Assembly: GCA_027604685.1 (NCBI GenBank)
Contig: JADHYX010000163.1
Span: 659 to 46,624 of the forward strand
Length of the DNA: 45,966 bases
Reading direction: 5' to 3'
Origin: Lobulomyces angularis
Taxonomy: Eukaryota; Chytridiomycota; Chytridiomycetes; Lobulomycetales; Lobulomycetaceae
Part shown: positions 34,190-45,783 of the stretch, piece by piece
Layout of the letters: each line of letters begins with the position of its first letter
Position numbering within the stretch: position 1 is the first letter of the stretch
Program-made: the position numbers and the translations under genes
The notes under the pieces: generated by a model
Databases searched by the model: none
Told to the model about the DNA's origin: nothing
Seen by the model: the letters and a program-made list of their open reading frames with translations, nothing else

Positions 34190-34838
34190 TTACTGTCTTG
34201 TTTTGGAGCCAGTAACTTGAGTTGTTAACCACTCCTCGTCTAAATCTTCAATTTCGTGTAGTTCAAAAATCTAATGAAAATTGTTTAAAACTGGGTAAAG
34301 TGCTTAATATATGGTAATTATTACTTTTCCTCTAATGTCAGCTGCATTAAATACGGTAGTTTTGGCCCATGAATACAACATTTTATCATCCATTGAAGAT
34401 TCTCTTGGGGAGTAATTTATTCCTACCAATGGATTACTTATTCTCCCGTCAAGGTGTGTATGTTGAAAAGTTAATAAAATGAACCGAGGTGAAGTGTCTA
34501 CAAAAATTAAAAGTTAAAACTAAACGACAATTAAAAAAAAAAATTAACCAGGTAGCTCCTCTTTTAAATCATCTAAAGAAATGCCATCGAATTCCGAATC
34601 TTTAACAACTAAAAGTTTGTCTGCAACGATTTTTAAAATTAAACAGTCCAATTTTGTATCATCTTGTAACTTTTTAAAACGAAATTTTTTGAAACTTTCT
34701 AAAACTGAAGAATCTATATTACACGGCTGACTCTAAAATTTTATATTTTTAACAGTAATTCAAACTTTTATTTTAGAATTTTACCATAATTTTTTGGATT
34801 TTGAAAAAATTTGATTTGTGAAATTGTGTTTCAATCAT
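34190..34838 (-). CDS. GMF1: Glia maturation factor (ADF-homology, Arp2/3 debranching)
   Basis: Exons on the minus strand are 34838 or 34787 to 34785, then 34732-34549, 34497-34325 and 34270-34190. The result is 146 residues if the ATG at 34787 is used and 163 from the in-frame ATG at 34838. Family blocks are ESFKKFRFKKLQDDTKLDC, DGISLDDLKEELP, SPRFILLTFQHTHLDGRISNP, KMLYSWAKT and the C-terminal FELHEIEDLDEEWL. GMF binds the Arp2/3 complex, removes actin branches and blocks new ones, so the organism probably builds branched actin. With the shorter start, the intron falls directly after the ATG, giving M|SQPCN, which aligns well with other GMF N-termini. It is divergently transcribed from HIS5. 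Confidence 0.92.
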
Positions 34839-35045
34839 ACAGTCAATAAAGTCAGTGTCTTTAAAGCAAAAGAAATATTTAGATAAATAAGGAAACAAAA
34901 ATTAAACGTAATGTTAAAATTTTAAGATAGGCAGACTCAATTTAATTTGTAACTAAAAACATTTTGTCATAAATCACAATATTTTCTCCGAGTAAATTAA
35001 ATACACTTAAAACTCAAAAAAAAAATTTTCAGATCAAAAAAAAAA

Positions 35046-36325
35046 ATGAATATTAAGGAAGTTCTAGAGTTGGCTCGACCTAACATATTGAAGCTTACAC
35101 CATATAGATGCGCAAGAGATGATTATTCAACTGGTATCTTGCTTGATGCAAATGAGAATAACTTTGGCAATGCTGCCCATGGTCAAGAAGAACTTCATTT
35201 GGAAAAATACCCTGACCCACATCAGAAAGAATTAAAGTCACTATTTAAAAATTTTAGAAATTTAGATTCTTCAGATCGTTTATTTTTTGGAGTTGGGTCT
35301 GATGAAGGAATTGACTTAGTTATCAGAGTCTTTTGCACACCAGGAAAAGATAAAATATTGATTTGCAATCCTACTTATGGAATGGTAAACAGATCAATTA
35401 TTGAAAACATTTACATAAATTTAAGTATTCCGTTTGTGCACAAGTCAACGATGTTGAAGTTGTCAAAGTTCCTCTGAAAGTTGATGACGGATCGTTTCAG
35501 TTAGAAGTTGATAAGGTGTGGTATAGAAAACTTAATTCAAATTTAATGTAGTATAATTTTTCTTCATTTAGATAAAACAAGCTATTGATGTTGAAAAAAA
35601 TTTGAAAGTATGCTTTTTCTGTAACCCAGGAAATCCAACCGGAACTCTTCTACGCAGAAGTGATATAATAGAAATTCTACAATACTTTAAGGGGATAGTA
35701 GTTGTGGATGAAGGTTTTTATCAATTCATTGAGTACTTAACAACATTTAGCTTACATTGATTTTTCTTATGATGAGAATCACCCTTTAGAAACGCAATCA
35801 TTTACCAATGCTATTTCAAAATACCCCAATTTGATAGTTTTACAAACTCTTTCTAAGAGCTTTGGATTGGCTGGTATAAGATTTGGTGTAAGCGTCAGTG
35901 CAAAAGAAGTTGCTCAGCTTTTTAACAATACAAAAGCTCCATACAATATCTCAACTTTAACACATCTAACAGCAAAAACGGCCCTCGAAGAAGCAGGCAT
36001 TAAACTGATGAGAAGCAATTTGAATAAAATTTTAATGGAAAGAGAGCGATTAACTGAAAAGTTAAAGTCAATCAAGAGAATTGGAAAAATTAAAGGGACT
36101 AATGATGCAAATTTTATTTTATTTGAAGTTTTAGATAAGGCAGGCGGAAAACCTTGCAATTCCAGTGCCGTGTTTGTTTATAAAAAGTTAGCTGATGATT
36201 ACAAAGTCGTTGTGAGGTATAGAGGCACGGAACTAGGCTGCGAAGGTTGCTTAAGAGTAACCGTGGGAACACCATCAGAAAATTTGGAATTTTTAAATAA
36301 GTTAATGCTTGTTGTATCTTCTTAG
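35046..36325 (+). CDS. HIS5: Histidinol-phosphate aminotransferase
   Basis: Exons are 35046-35384, 35426-35515, 35572-35713 and 35751-36325, giving 381 residues, the usual size. It is a PLP enzyme of fold type I that transfers the amino group to imidazole-acetol phosphate in histidine synthesis. Visible motifs are LDANENNFG, GVGSDEGIDLVIR, CNPGNPTGTLL, VVVDEAYIDF, the PLP lysine in LSKSFGLAGIRFG, and RYRGTELGCEGCLRVTVGT for substrate phosphate. It lies head to head with the GMF gene over about 210-260 bases. No clear Gcn4-type TGACTCA site was found in that interval. The gene shows that at least part of the histidine pathway is kept. Confidence 0.96.
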
Positions 36326-37192
36326 AATTGTGCTGCTCATCTAGATTATTTGTTACCAATAGAATATTTCTGTCATTTATTTTTGCGTATTCTTGTTTAT
36401 TCTAAAATTTTAAGTGTTATGATTCAAAAATAGGTAAGAAAACTCTCCTCTTATCAGACTACCTTATCCTGTAAAATTATCAACATATTGTGAATTGTAT
36501 CCATAATGCCTCTACTTTCTTCTCAACTTTCTCCTGTAAGAATGAATATAGAACAGAATTTGAAAAAAAAATATGTATGTGCGTTTGCAATTTATATTAT
36601 TCAGATGCAAAAAGCAGAAAAATTGATGCTTTAACAAATTCATCAATAAACTTTGATTGTGGATTATATAAAACCAGATTACAGAAATAGAAAACTTACT
36701 GAGTAATTTGTAAATGACTTTCCTACAAAAAATTGATTATGCACAAAAGAGTGTCTAGTAATAAAGAAAGAGCAATGAAAATATAAGTACAATATGAATT
36801 TATGCAATAAGAATTTAAGCAGGGTAGTTAACGCATTTGGAAATCACTTTGTCGTGACAGAACAATTGGAATTGATGATAAAACTTTCTTTGCTTAAAAA
36901 AAGAATTAGATTAAGACAAAAAATAATACTGCATTATTTTTTTCATTTAAAAGTTAGTTCCAAAATTGAATTTTTTAAAGCTGTTTTATGGAGTTGATTA
37001 AATTAAGGTATAGTATTAATGCAATAATTAGGTTGCTTTAAAAGTGTACTGGGGAGTTATCAATTTGCATAAATTAACAGTAAATGTTTAAGAAGTTATT
37101 TAAAAATCTAGAAAAATCTTAAAAAAAAATTTTCCAGAAAATATGAAAATAGTTAAAGAAAGAAAATTTTTTTTTTTTAAATACAAAATATA
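36326..37192. other. Intergenic region of about 870 bases
   Basis: Two open frames of 60-70 codons occur here on the plus strand (36490-36690 and 36794-36997). Neither has flanking exons, family features or convincing composition. No RNA gene or repeat was recognised. Confidence 0.5.
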
Positions 37193-38526
37193 ATGGTTTT
37201 AAAGCGCTTTATCAGTTTTGTTTTGGTGATATATCGTAAGTTTTGATTAATTTTTTCTTACCATTATCTTTCTTGTTTATAGTTGGTTGTTTTGTTTTTG
37301 GGGATAATGCTCCACAGGATACCAAAAATTACAATTCCAGATGTAAGCCAAAGGTTTCGCAGCTTAAGTATAAAGTTAGTATGCAAGAAGCAAAGGATTT
37401 ACACCACAACGAGGAGATTTCAGTAAAAAACCACTCCAACTCCAAGAAGTGCAAAGACAAGAAGTTAAAAGATTTTCCAACTAAAAAAATTACCAAAACT
37501 TTAAGCTTCAAGGCTAGCGTTGTTAACTCAGCATCGATGTCATATCCTACTTTAAAATCCAACATAAAACCTGCTTATTTTCAAGAAGAGGTTTCAGTAA
37601 GTAAACATTCCTATCCTACCTCTCAAACGAAGGAGTTAAAAGATAAAAACTATAACTCAGTTTCTAAGAATAGTAAAAAGACCAGTGCTACATCATCAGT
37701 AATGTCATATCCCACTTCAAAATCTAAGTATAATGAGTTTTACCAAGAAGTGTCATTAACAAAATATTCCTCTCCTACCTCTGAAACAAAAGAGCAAAAA
37801 AAAAATAATAATAACTCAGTTTTAACTCCGGAGAAAGAGGGAGAAAAAGGGAATAAGAAGACCACTACGAAAGTACTACCAGTCTCAACATCAACTCCTA
37901 CATTGCAACCTAAGGTGCTTTTTAGTGGACAAGGTACTGGTACCTATTACTATGACTCTAATGATAAAGTGTGTCCCGGATCTTCATAGTAACTATAATA
38001 TTTTATATTTAACTTTTTTTTAGTTCAACTTATCCGGAAAATCAAGGGATAACAACATGTGAAAGTTTTACTGCTGGCAAAAATCAAGTCACCCTTGGGA
38101 CCAGGAATAACAACAGAATTTTAGCTATTGATATTAGAATGCTGCAAGGAGAAGGAAGATTAAAGTAACTATTACATTTTTTGGCTTATTAAAAGATTTG
38201 ACGTTTCAAAATTTTTTAAAAGGTACTGCGGAAAAAAGGTTTTAGTTTATTACAAAAACAAACTTCAACCAGGTGATTTTTATGTATGGGATGGTTGTGC
38301 TGCGTATGAATCTTGAATTTAAATTAATTTTTATATTTTGTTAGATGTGCGAAAACACCACGCTTAGATTTTTCACTTTCCTCTTTGCAGAAGATTGCTG
38401 GCAATGCTTACACCTGTCATATTGGAGTAGTTCCTGGTAATAACTTAATTTTGTTTTTTATTTAAAATTTTTTTAGATATATCATGGAAAATCATTGATG
38501 AACAAATTTTTCCTTTCTATCCCTGA
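37193..38526 (+). CDS. Secreted double-psi beta-barrel (expansin/barwin-like) protein with Ser/Lys-rich repeats
   Basis: Exons are 37193-37235, 37283-37988, 38024-38164, 38223-38303, 38345-38436 and 38477-38526, giving 370 residues. Residues 1 to about 20 are a signal peptide (basic MVLKR, hydrophobic core, then a small-residue cut region). A low-complexity Lys/Ser/Thr linker of about 210 residues follows with three degenerate EEVSV-KHS-PTS-TKE repeats. The C-terminal about 130 residues resemble expansin-like barrels: GTGTYYYDSND, TCESFTAG, YCGKKVLVYY, VWDGCAAC, DFSLSSLQKIAG and a final WKII. Six spread cysteines would form disulfides. Such proteins bind or loosen cell walls, or inhibit proteases. 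The expansin catalytic Asp is not clearly present. It is likely exported or wall-attached; a role in host contact is inference. Confidence 0.7.
37375..37830 (+). repeat. Three degenerate coding repeats in the linker of the secreted barrel protein
   Basis: The copies lie at about 37375-37475, 37528-37668 and 37693-37830. The last two share an MSYPT opening, a Q-EEVSV-KHSYPTS core and a TKELK-type end. The first keeps only EEISVKNHS and the Lys-rich end. DNA identity is modest, so the duplications are old. Confidence 0.6.
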
Positions 38527-38847
38527 ATAGTGAATCATTTTTTTCATAGCTTTTATTTAAAAAAAATAGCATTACTATTACAATAGTTTAGTTGCATTGT
38601 ATTAGGATTTTCCTTCTACGTTCTTATGAGTTACTAAGGCGTTTACAATAAATTTATAGGATCTAAAAATTCAACAAAATAATATAGAAAAAAAAGGAAT
38701 GAATTTTTTTTTGTTATCTCTAAGAAAAATGAAACATTCTATTATTAAAACATTATCTATTCTAATTAACAGTAATAGTATCAATAACTTCAAATTGTTG
38801 TATGCTTCTACTTTATATTTCTTATCTTACGCTGCATTAAAAAATTT
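38527..38847. other. Convergent intergenic region
   Basis: 3' ends of the secreted protein gene (plus) and the intronless gene (minus) meet here. No other feature was seen. Confidence 0.55.
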
Positions 38848-40356
38848 TCATTTTCTGCTCCAAATGAAACCATAAATTGAAGCCCAGATCGAGTCAGCAA
38901 TATTAACTTTATTCAAGTTTCTTTGGGCAGAATTCGAGCTGTTACAATTTAAATTTTTATTAATGGTCTTTTTTAATATGAAGTTTCCTTCAACATAATC
39001 TTTTATTTTCTTTTCATTCTTTTCCAATATTTCAAAACTGGTATCTTCCTCCCCAAAAAACCTATTTATTTCGGTTGCTTCCGAAATATTCAAACTTTTT
39101 TTGCCACAATTTCCAACTGTGAATTCATGACACAGATACGAGTTTTTCAAATTATAGTCACTTAGTCCTTCATTAAAATTTTGGGATCTAATGTGCCGAC
39201 GCTCATTCTCTAAAAAGTCAAATTCTGGACTTTTTTCACATTTGGAAACTTGAATTCTATACAAGGCATCATTTAGCTCAGCTGTATCGATTTTACTGCC
39301 GTGATGCTTTTCACCCAATTGATCTAAAAACCTACTACTATTGCTACTACCATCTTGCTTGGCAAATAATTTTTCCTTTAAACTATAAATTTCTACTTTT
39401 TTAAGTAGATTGCTTTCAATTTTTAAAGGATTAGAGCTACAAGTAACTGAATTTGATGAAGACAATGTGATTGAATCGGTATCATTACTGCTTTTTTTTT
39501 TTAATTGTTGAAGTGGTGTTTTTCGGGTATTAACATCTACAGATATTTTAACGTCATTTTTGGCTAAAGAAAATCCTTCATCATCAGATTCATTAAAGCC
39601 TTCAACATCTTGCTCATCAGTGCATTGTGAGCCTAAGTTAACGTTGCTAAACGCGTCGTTTAAGTTTAAATTTATTTCATCGTAGTTAACAACTTGTTTG
39701 AGCTTGCTTGGTGAAAACTTAAAAATTCTTTTGCATCCCATACCGCCCTTAATGTTGTCCAGATTTAATTTATCTTTCAAGCTTAGTTCAAATGGTTTTC
39801 TACTACTCTTGATTCTCCTTTCAATCACTTTTTTGCAGACAGCATGTAGCTCTTTTCCATCGATTTCACCTCTTAAAGCTTTATTTCTTAAACATTTATA
39901 CATGATGATTTTTAACTCAATTAATGGTTGCTCTTTTTTCCAGTTTTTGTATTCTCTCCCAGAAGGAAATTTCTTTTGTAAAAATTCATAGCGGTTAAAT
40001 TCTTTCTGAAATAAGTCTTCTAATACTAGGTGATTTTGTAAAATTTCTGTGGGATTGGAAAGTAAATTTGATGAAATCTTTGAATGAAACGGTAAAGGCT
40101 GGTTATCGAATAACTTTTTTTGAATATTGCAACCCTTAGAATTAATTGCAGTTTTGGACACTTGTTTTTGCTGCTGTTGGTATAATTGATGTGTATAGCG
40201 ATGTGGATAATTTTTTATTTCTTGTAACCTTTGCTTTAGGATTAAAACTGCGCTACCTTGCAATTCCAATACTCTAGACGACGGAAACGCTCTGCTATAT
40301 TCAAAATGCAATTCATTTAATACTTTGGTATCATTAATCTGTTGCTGCTGGTTCAT
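38848..40356 (-). CDS. Intronless gene, protein of unknown function (502 residues)
   Basis: One uninterrupted 502-codon frame on the minus strand starts MNQQQQINDTKVLNE, with a Gln-rich stretch near residue 55. Residues 1-210 are mostly predicted helix with conserved-looking blocks (RAFPSSRVLELQGSAVLILKQ, KKFPSGREYKNWKKEQP, ALRGEIDGKELHAVC). The rest is Ser/Asn/Asp/Lys-rich and probably disordered, ending IWASIYGFIWSRK. There is no signal peptide or membrane segment. I do not recognise a family. Every other complete gene in the window has at least three introns, so the lack of any here suggests retroposition or late arrival, although codon use looks like that of its neighbours. Confidence 0.85.
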   Translation of the reverse strand: MNQQQQINDTKVLNELHFEYSRAFPSSRVLELQGSAVLILKQRLQEIKNYPHRYTHQLYQQQQKQVSKTAINSKGCNIQKKLFDNQPLPFHSKISSNLLSNPTEILQNHLVLEDLFQKEFNRYEFLQKKFPSGREYKNWKKEQPLIELKIIMYKCLRNKALRGEIDGKELHAVCKKVIERRIKSSRKPFELSLKDKLNLDNIKGGMGCKRIFKFSPSKLKQVVNYDEINLNLNDAFSNVNLGSQCTDEQDVEGFNESDDEGFSLAKNDVKISVDVNTRKTPLQQLKKKSSNDTDSITLSSSNSVTCSSNPLKIESNLLKKVEIYSLKEKLFAKQDGSSNSSRFLDQLGEKHHGSKIDTAELNDALYRIQVSKCEKSPEFDFLENERRHIRSQNFNEGLSDYNLKNSYLCHEFTVGNCGKKSLNISEATEINRFFGEEDTSFEILEKNEKKIKDYVEGNFILKKTINKNLNCNSSNSAQRNLNKVNIADSIWASIYGFIWSRK

Positions 40357-41373
40357 TTACTTAAAACGTAATACTTGTTTTGATTGGTTTTATCGCCATA
40401 AGGCGGAATTTAAAAATTTTTTTTTAACAAAAATTTTTAAAAATCTCGAAAAATTTTTTTACATAAACTATTTTAAAATTATTAGAAGTTCAATTATTTT
40501 CACACATAGCGACGTTAGATCTTGATCTTTGCTGATATTTGATACTGCCTTCTCAAAGTTAAATCTTAGAAGTCGCGTGCCACATAAGCGAAATTATTGT
40601 AGCCAGCATTTGTCTTTTTCAAATGCAAAATGCTTATGGGAAAATTTAATCTTTTTAAAAATTCTTTTTCTACATTTATTTTGTACATGCTTTATTTGGA
40701 ATACTGGAATGGGTTTACATTTCTTATCTGAAGCAGATAGTTCCATTGAACTTCTTTAACTTTTTATCTAACTGAATTGCTGAAAATCTACATTTTATGT
40801 GATGCTCTTTCATCTGTGAATCTTTGTTCTTCCTCATTTTACTTTTTTTTCAGTTCTAACCTGTCGCTGATATCCTGTTAGTTGTTTCCAGTAGGAACTT
40901 TCTAATATTTTTAATTATTTCCTTAATTAGGAGTGAATTTCTTATGCATTCCCTTTAAAGCCTACTCAGTGACGTGAAGTAGTGAAGAGATTTATCCATT
41001 CACTGGAGTGCAAATTTGTGCTCTTCTGAAGACTCTTACTATATCCTATATATTATACTACAAATATATCATAAAATTCAAAAACTTTTATAATTTTTTG
41101 TTTATTGGAATACAAATTCTACTCAAACCTTGATGTCGCTGTTTTCATAATTCACCATTTTTTAAATATATTGTGGATATGTTTAATAGAAATTTATTTT
41201 TTGTTGATAATGTGCTTCAGTCTAATTGTGGCCCAACAATTGTCACATGCTTAAATCTCTGTATTGAAATAAATAACAAAAGCTCATTGCATGCAAGTAA
41301 ATGTATTAATGTATAGATTAGTTAAATTTATAATAATAAATACTTTAAAAATTTAAGAAAGCGAAAAAAAATT
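40357..41373. other. Long intergenic region of about 1 kb
   Basis: No convincing gene. A 76-codon plus-strand frame (40529-40759) has no family features. Texture is less AT-rich than other gaps. Around 41010-41030 the sequence GAGTGCAAATTTGTGCTC forms a short, nearly perfect inverted repeat. No tRNA A/B-box pair was found. Confidence 0.5.
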
Positions 41374-44300
41374 TCAAATCAAAAATTCTTGATCAAATTC
41401 CAAGTCCAATAATCCGTCACAAGAGTCATTATCTTCCACAAATATTTCATCTTTACTTTTGGATTCATTAACTATTAACTGCTGGTTAATAGTATTGGGC
41501 AAAATATTTGCAGTTTTATCAACAGCATCTTCTTCTAAGCCAAAACTTTTAGCCATATCCTCATTTTTACAAAAATTGAATTTCACTGAGTGAAATGGTA
41601 CTATCTTTAAATCTTCACTAGGATGTCCTTCTTTCAGTTGTTTTTCAGTATCCTGTTCCTCATTAATTTCAAATTTTTTTAAATACACAGGTTTAACATT
41701 AGTTGACTTGTTTCCACCTTGACTGTTACCTTCTCTTACTACACTTAAGATATGTGATTCAAAGTCGACTTCGTTGTTAATAATAATATTCTTTAGTTGG
41801 GCTATATGTAGCATGCCATGGTTCCTTTCTTCATAGAAAAACAAAATTAAGTTAGATTTTAATGTAAAAGACTGACTTCTAAAATGTTCCTGAATTATTC
41901 TGCTCCATAAACGGTTTTCATACAAGTAAGTTTCGTTTCCAATCACAAACAGGTGTCTATTATATTAACAGGAATAAAATTTATAGTAGTACCTTTTGGC
42001 TCTAGTTATGGCTACATTCACTCGTCTAATAATAAAATTGTCAAATTATTTAACTTTTTTGAAAAGTTATTGTCACCTTTCGTTGTCAATAAAACCGTTT
42101 CCTTTCGTTTTGCAAATAGTTAAAATAATTATTGACTTTTCAGCTCCCTGAAAAGCGTCAACGGTGGAAACCTAAAAAGAATTTCAAAAAAAATTATTCC
42201 CAGTAATAACTTATACCTGAACTGGTTGAGTCTTGCTTCCACATTTCAGGAGGCTTTCAATGAAATCAACTTGCCCTTTGTATAAACAAATTACTCCAAT
42301 ATCTGACGAAGAAATTTCTTTTTGTAAAAGTTCCTGAACGATCTTTGCACACGCTTCTCCTTCTTTTTTATTGAAAAAACTTCCACCACTGGGGCTGCGT
42401 TCTTCATAGCCATCTTTAACATCTATGAGACAAATGGGTGGTAACTGAAATATAATTGGAGAATTTGTTTTCATGAGGTTTGCTCCATCTTTTAAGGAAT
42501 TATTGTAGAAAAGGCTATTTGAAATTGTTGATATGTAGGGATGGCACTAAAATTCAATGAGAAAAATAAGATTAACAAAACTTACTCTATATTGAGTTGT
42601 AAGTTTAATTGGAAAAACTTTGCCTGTATTCTCCAGTCTTTCGAATAGAGTCCATTCTAAACCTTTTAGATTTTTTTCATTCATTTGTTTAGACAATGTG
42701 GTGGTTAAGGTGGGTGACAATTGCTAACAGTTCATAGATATAATTCTTAGTTAAAAGTGAGAAAAATTACCTTGGGATCCCCTACTAACACCGCTCGCTC
42801 ACAAGAAAATTTACATAATGGTAGCTTCAAATCTTGCATTAATAAAGATAGTACAGAATATTATTAAATTTACAATAGACATTGGCTCCGTCATTTGGCT
42901 GCATTCATCAAGTATTAAAATATCACAACTCGTGTTATCAAAAACACTGAAATTTGTTGCAGCACAGGTTACCCCAATCAAAAAATATGAGCTTACATCT
43001 TTTATTCTAGAAGACTTTTGTATGGCTGTTTGAATACCTGAAATGCAAAATATAATTATGTATTTTTTTGCTTTTACTAAAAAATAATCATTATAATCTT
43101 TACATACCCTCCCTTTCTAATTCTGTCAAACTTTCATCTGTCAACATTTCTTGAAGTTCTTTTAGCTCTTAAAATAACATAATTATACTCAGTATTTTTT
43201 ATTGAACTACCGTTTTCATCGTTTCGTGTAATAGCTGAATAATAAGGCAAAACAGTTTTTAAAATTTTTTTAAGACTTCCAATTCTAATGAAATTATTGA
43301 AACCGATGTTAATTAAACCCGATAATATTCTATCCACTGCGACTGCATAATATTATATATTATATAATAAGCAACTCTTACCATTCGTCATAGAAGAAAT
43401 AACCACTCTAAATTCTCCTCCATTTTTCCCCACCAACATATCATTTTCTTGTAAATGATAAAGCAAAGCTATTAACACGGATATCACAAAACTTTTTCCT
43501 GCCCCGAACACCTTAAAATAAACTTTTTAGCAGATGCAGCATAAAATACAGATTTTGGTTTTACTCCTTGAACAAGCGTGATTGGCTTATTAAAGGATTT
43601 AAGGCTAGACAGCACCTCATCGATCACACTGAAAATAAATTAAAAAATTTTGTAAGCTTGTATGAAAACCATCGCTGTTCACAATTTAAAGAATACTCTT
43701 TCAAAAATTCTCCGATAGTGATATCTACATCTTTATTATTCTCTTTCAGAAAAGGTTGAAAATTAACATTAGACGTGCATTGAGCCAAAAACTTTTCCGG
43801 GTTACTTATATAATTCAGAATAGACGACTCTTGTTTAAGTTTTTCATGAAAGGTAAAATCATTTTCATTGAATTCATTATTCCCACTAAAAATCTGAAAT
43901 GAGTTTAAGCAGGACAACTGTTGAAATTCTGTAGAGGCATTTATAATTCTGACGGCAACTACGTCTTTATAAATGTTAAACTCGTGACCTATTATCTGAA
44001 ACGCAGTATTTGCATCCTCTGATGACAGTGGAATGAGCTAAAAGAAATAAATGTAGCATAGCATATTCAGTGCTTACTTCTAAAGAGTTATTGGATGATG
44101 GACCAAACTGGATGCTTTTAGCCATAAAAGAAATAGAAAAACATTTTTTAGGGGAGATGGCCCAAATATCATCTAAAAATATGAAAATTTACTAGAAAAA
44201 TGAATTGAAAAACCTTTAGAGTATTTGTTTGATGCTTCTTTATTGGAGATGCTTAGAATAAGAACCTCACTGTTATTGACGGAAGGTACATTTTGAACTT

Positions 44301-45783
44301 TTGTGTTTTCGATGCCGAAGATCCGTCTGCAAATAAGGATTAAAATATTGAATAGGGAATTTACTTAATCTGGGCATTTAAATATATAGGTATCCCATGG
44401 CTTCTAATTGCTCTTTCATCATTTATTTTAAGTTGATGGTATTTCTGAGAAAGTATTGAAATTTGTATTTGAAGATGCTCCATTAAGCTCAACCAAAATG
44501 TTTTTTTATACACTGTTAGTGTTTCCTACAAACAAAATAAGGTACAATTATTTGTAACCATAAAAAGAGTTCTTCATACAAAGCCGGCTGGAATAACAAT
44601 AGTTCTACTTTTTAACAAATTATAGGATTCGAATTTATTAGGAAACTTTAGTACAGTGTCAGAAAAAGGTAAAAACTTCTTTGAATAATCATTTTCTTGG
44701 ATTGAAGAGTAACCTTGCTTGGAAGAATTCTTGTTGTAACTCTTTTTTGAATAGTTTTGAATCCTGTTTTTACTGTTTTTAGCACCTAAATAGGTTATTT
44801 TTGAATTCGGATCAGCATTAAGAAATTTGGATTTATTCATAACAGCAGGAGGAGAAACAAATTTACCAGAGTTTAGATATTTATTTGACAGTTTACTATT
44901 ACTTAACAAGTTCTCACTAATGAAAGGTTCATACTCGGTAATTTCATTCTGTTCTAGATCTTTTTCCTGTCTTGTTAGGGATGAGGCTATTTTTTTACGC
45001 TTTGTAGAGTTTTTCATTTCATATATACTACTATCAGAATTATCTTCAAGGGGCAAATTTTCTTCATCTTCTGAATGTGATTCTTTATCTACAAACAAAC
45101 CCCACTGCATCTTTTCAGATAGTGGTTTAATAACTGGCTTGACCACATTTTCCACAATTGGTAAGTTAAATGTAGCTCTAATAGTATTTAACTGGTTTGT
45201 TTCATCACTTTAAAATATTTAATGAATCTGTAGCTAATTTTAAATACCTTTGACACTGCTGAGGGTTTCCTTTGAGGTATTCTAAATCTGAATTTCCATA
45301 AGTGCGGTTTAGGTCAACGTTTTTTTGATATTTTACTTCTGTAATTTTTGGTGGTATAAATTTTGGCAAACTAGTTGAAACCCTTGTAGTTGTGTTAAAA
45401 TTTAAATTCTATGAATGAAATATATATTAGAGTTTTGTTGAAAATTTTGGTAGTAAACCGAATGGGACATTGGTGTAGTCTCGATTTGAACTATATGTGA
45501 TTCGAAGTCTATTTTAGCTCCTTCGTCTAGTACCCGATTTTTTAAAAAAGTGCTTTCCTGAAAACTTAATTCATTAATTATATATCACCGACACCTACAA
45601 TTAATATCTCATTCTCATCAAATAGCGAAGCTCTATTTTCTTTTACTTTCAGAAAACCATCTCTCCAAGGTTTGTTCTTTCTATGGCGATACAACTGTCA
45701 TTTAAGTGCAACAGAAAGTGTCATTGTGTTAATTATTAAAAACTGTTTATATTAACCTGAGAACAAAATAGCACCTGAAACAT
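41374..45783 (-). CDS. ZGRF1: ZGRF1-like 5'-3' DNA helicase (20 exons)
   Basis: Minus-strand exons: 45783-45757, 45694-45599, 45557-45459, 45408-45248, 45207-44580, 44525-44365, 44326-44214, 44172-44078, 44037-43670, 43628-43565, 43511-43382, 43342-43208, 43167-43108, 43037-42874, 42824-42771, 42723-42586, 42546-42217, 42171-42077, 42025-41993 and 41956-41374, giving 1177 residues. Residues 1-70 form the DUF2439 domain shared with yeast Mte1 (LYRHRKNKPWRDGFLKV). A disordered linker and a helical region lead to a superfamily 1 helicase: Walker A GVFGAGKS (Lys about 610), ISSMTNVAVDRIL, LDECSQMTEP (Asp about 756), LVGDPKQLSP, TQYRCHPYIS, STVDAFQGAEKS and VAITRAKRHL. Human ZGRF1 unwinds displacement loops and promotes recombination repair. 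The zf-GRF finger of human ZGRF1 is absent; the linker has no cysteines. An acidic tail of about 120 residues follows the helicase. Confidence 0.92.

Noticed and set aside
36490..36997. Two ORFs of 66 and 67 codons between HIS5 and the secreted protein
   Set aside because: No flanking exons in phase, no recognisable motifs, and composition close to the background.
40529..40759. 76-codon plus-strand ORF with a hydrophobic stretch
   Set aside because: Low support: no neighbours in phase and no family resemblance; probably chance in a less AT-rich gap.
41005..41035. Terminator or regulatory hairpin at the GAGTGCAAATTTGTGCTC inverted repeat
   Set aside because: A single short palindrome in AT-rich eukaryotic DNA is expected by chance, and no gene end is next to it.
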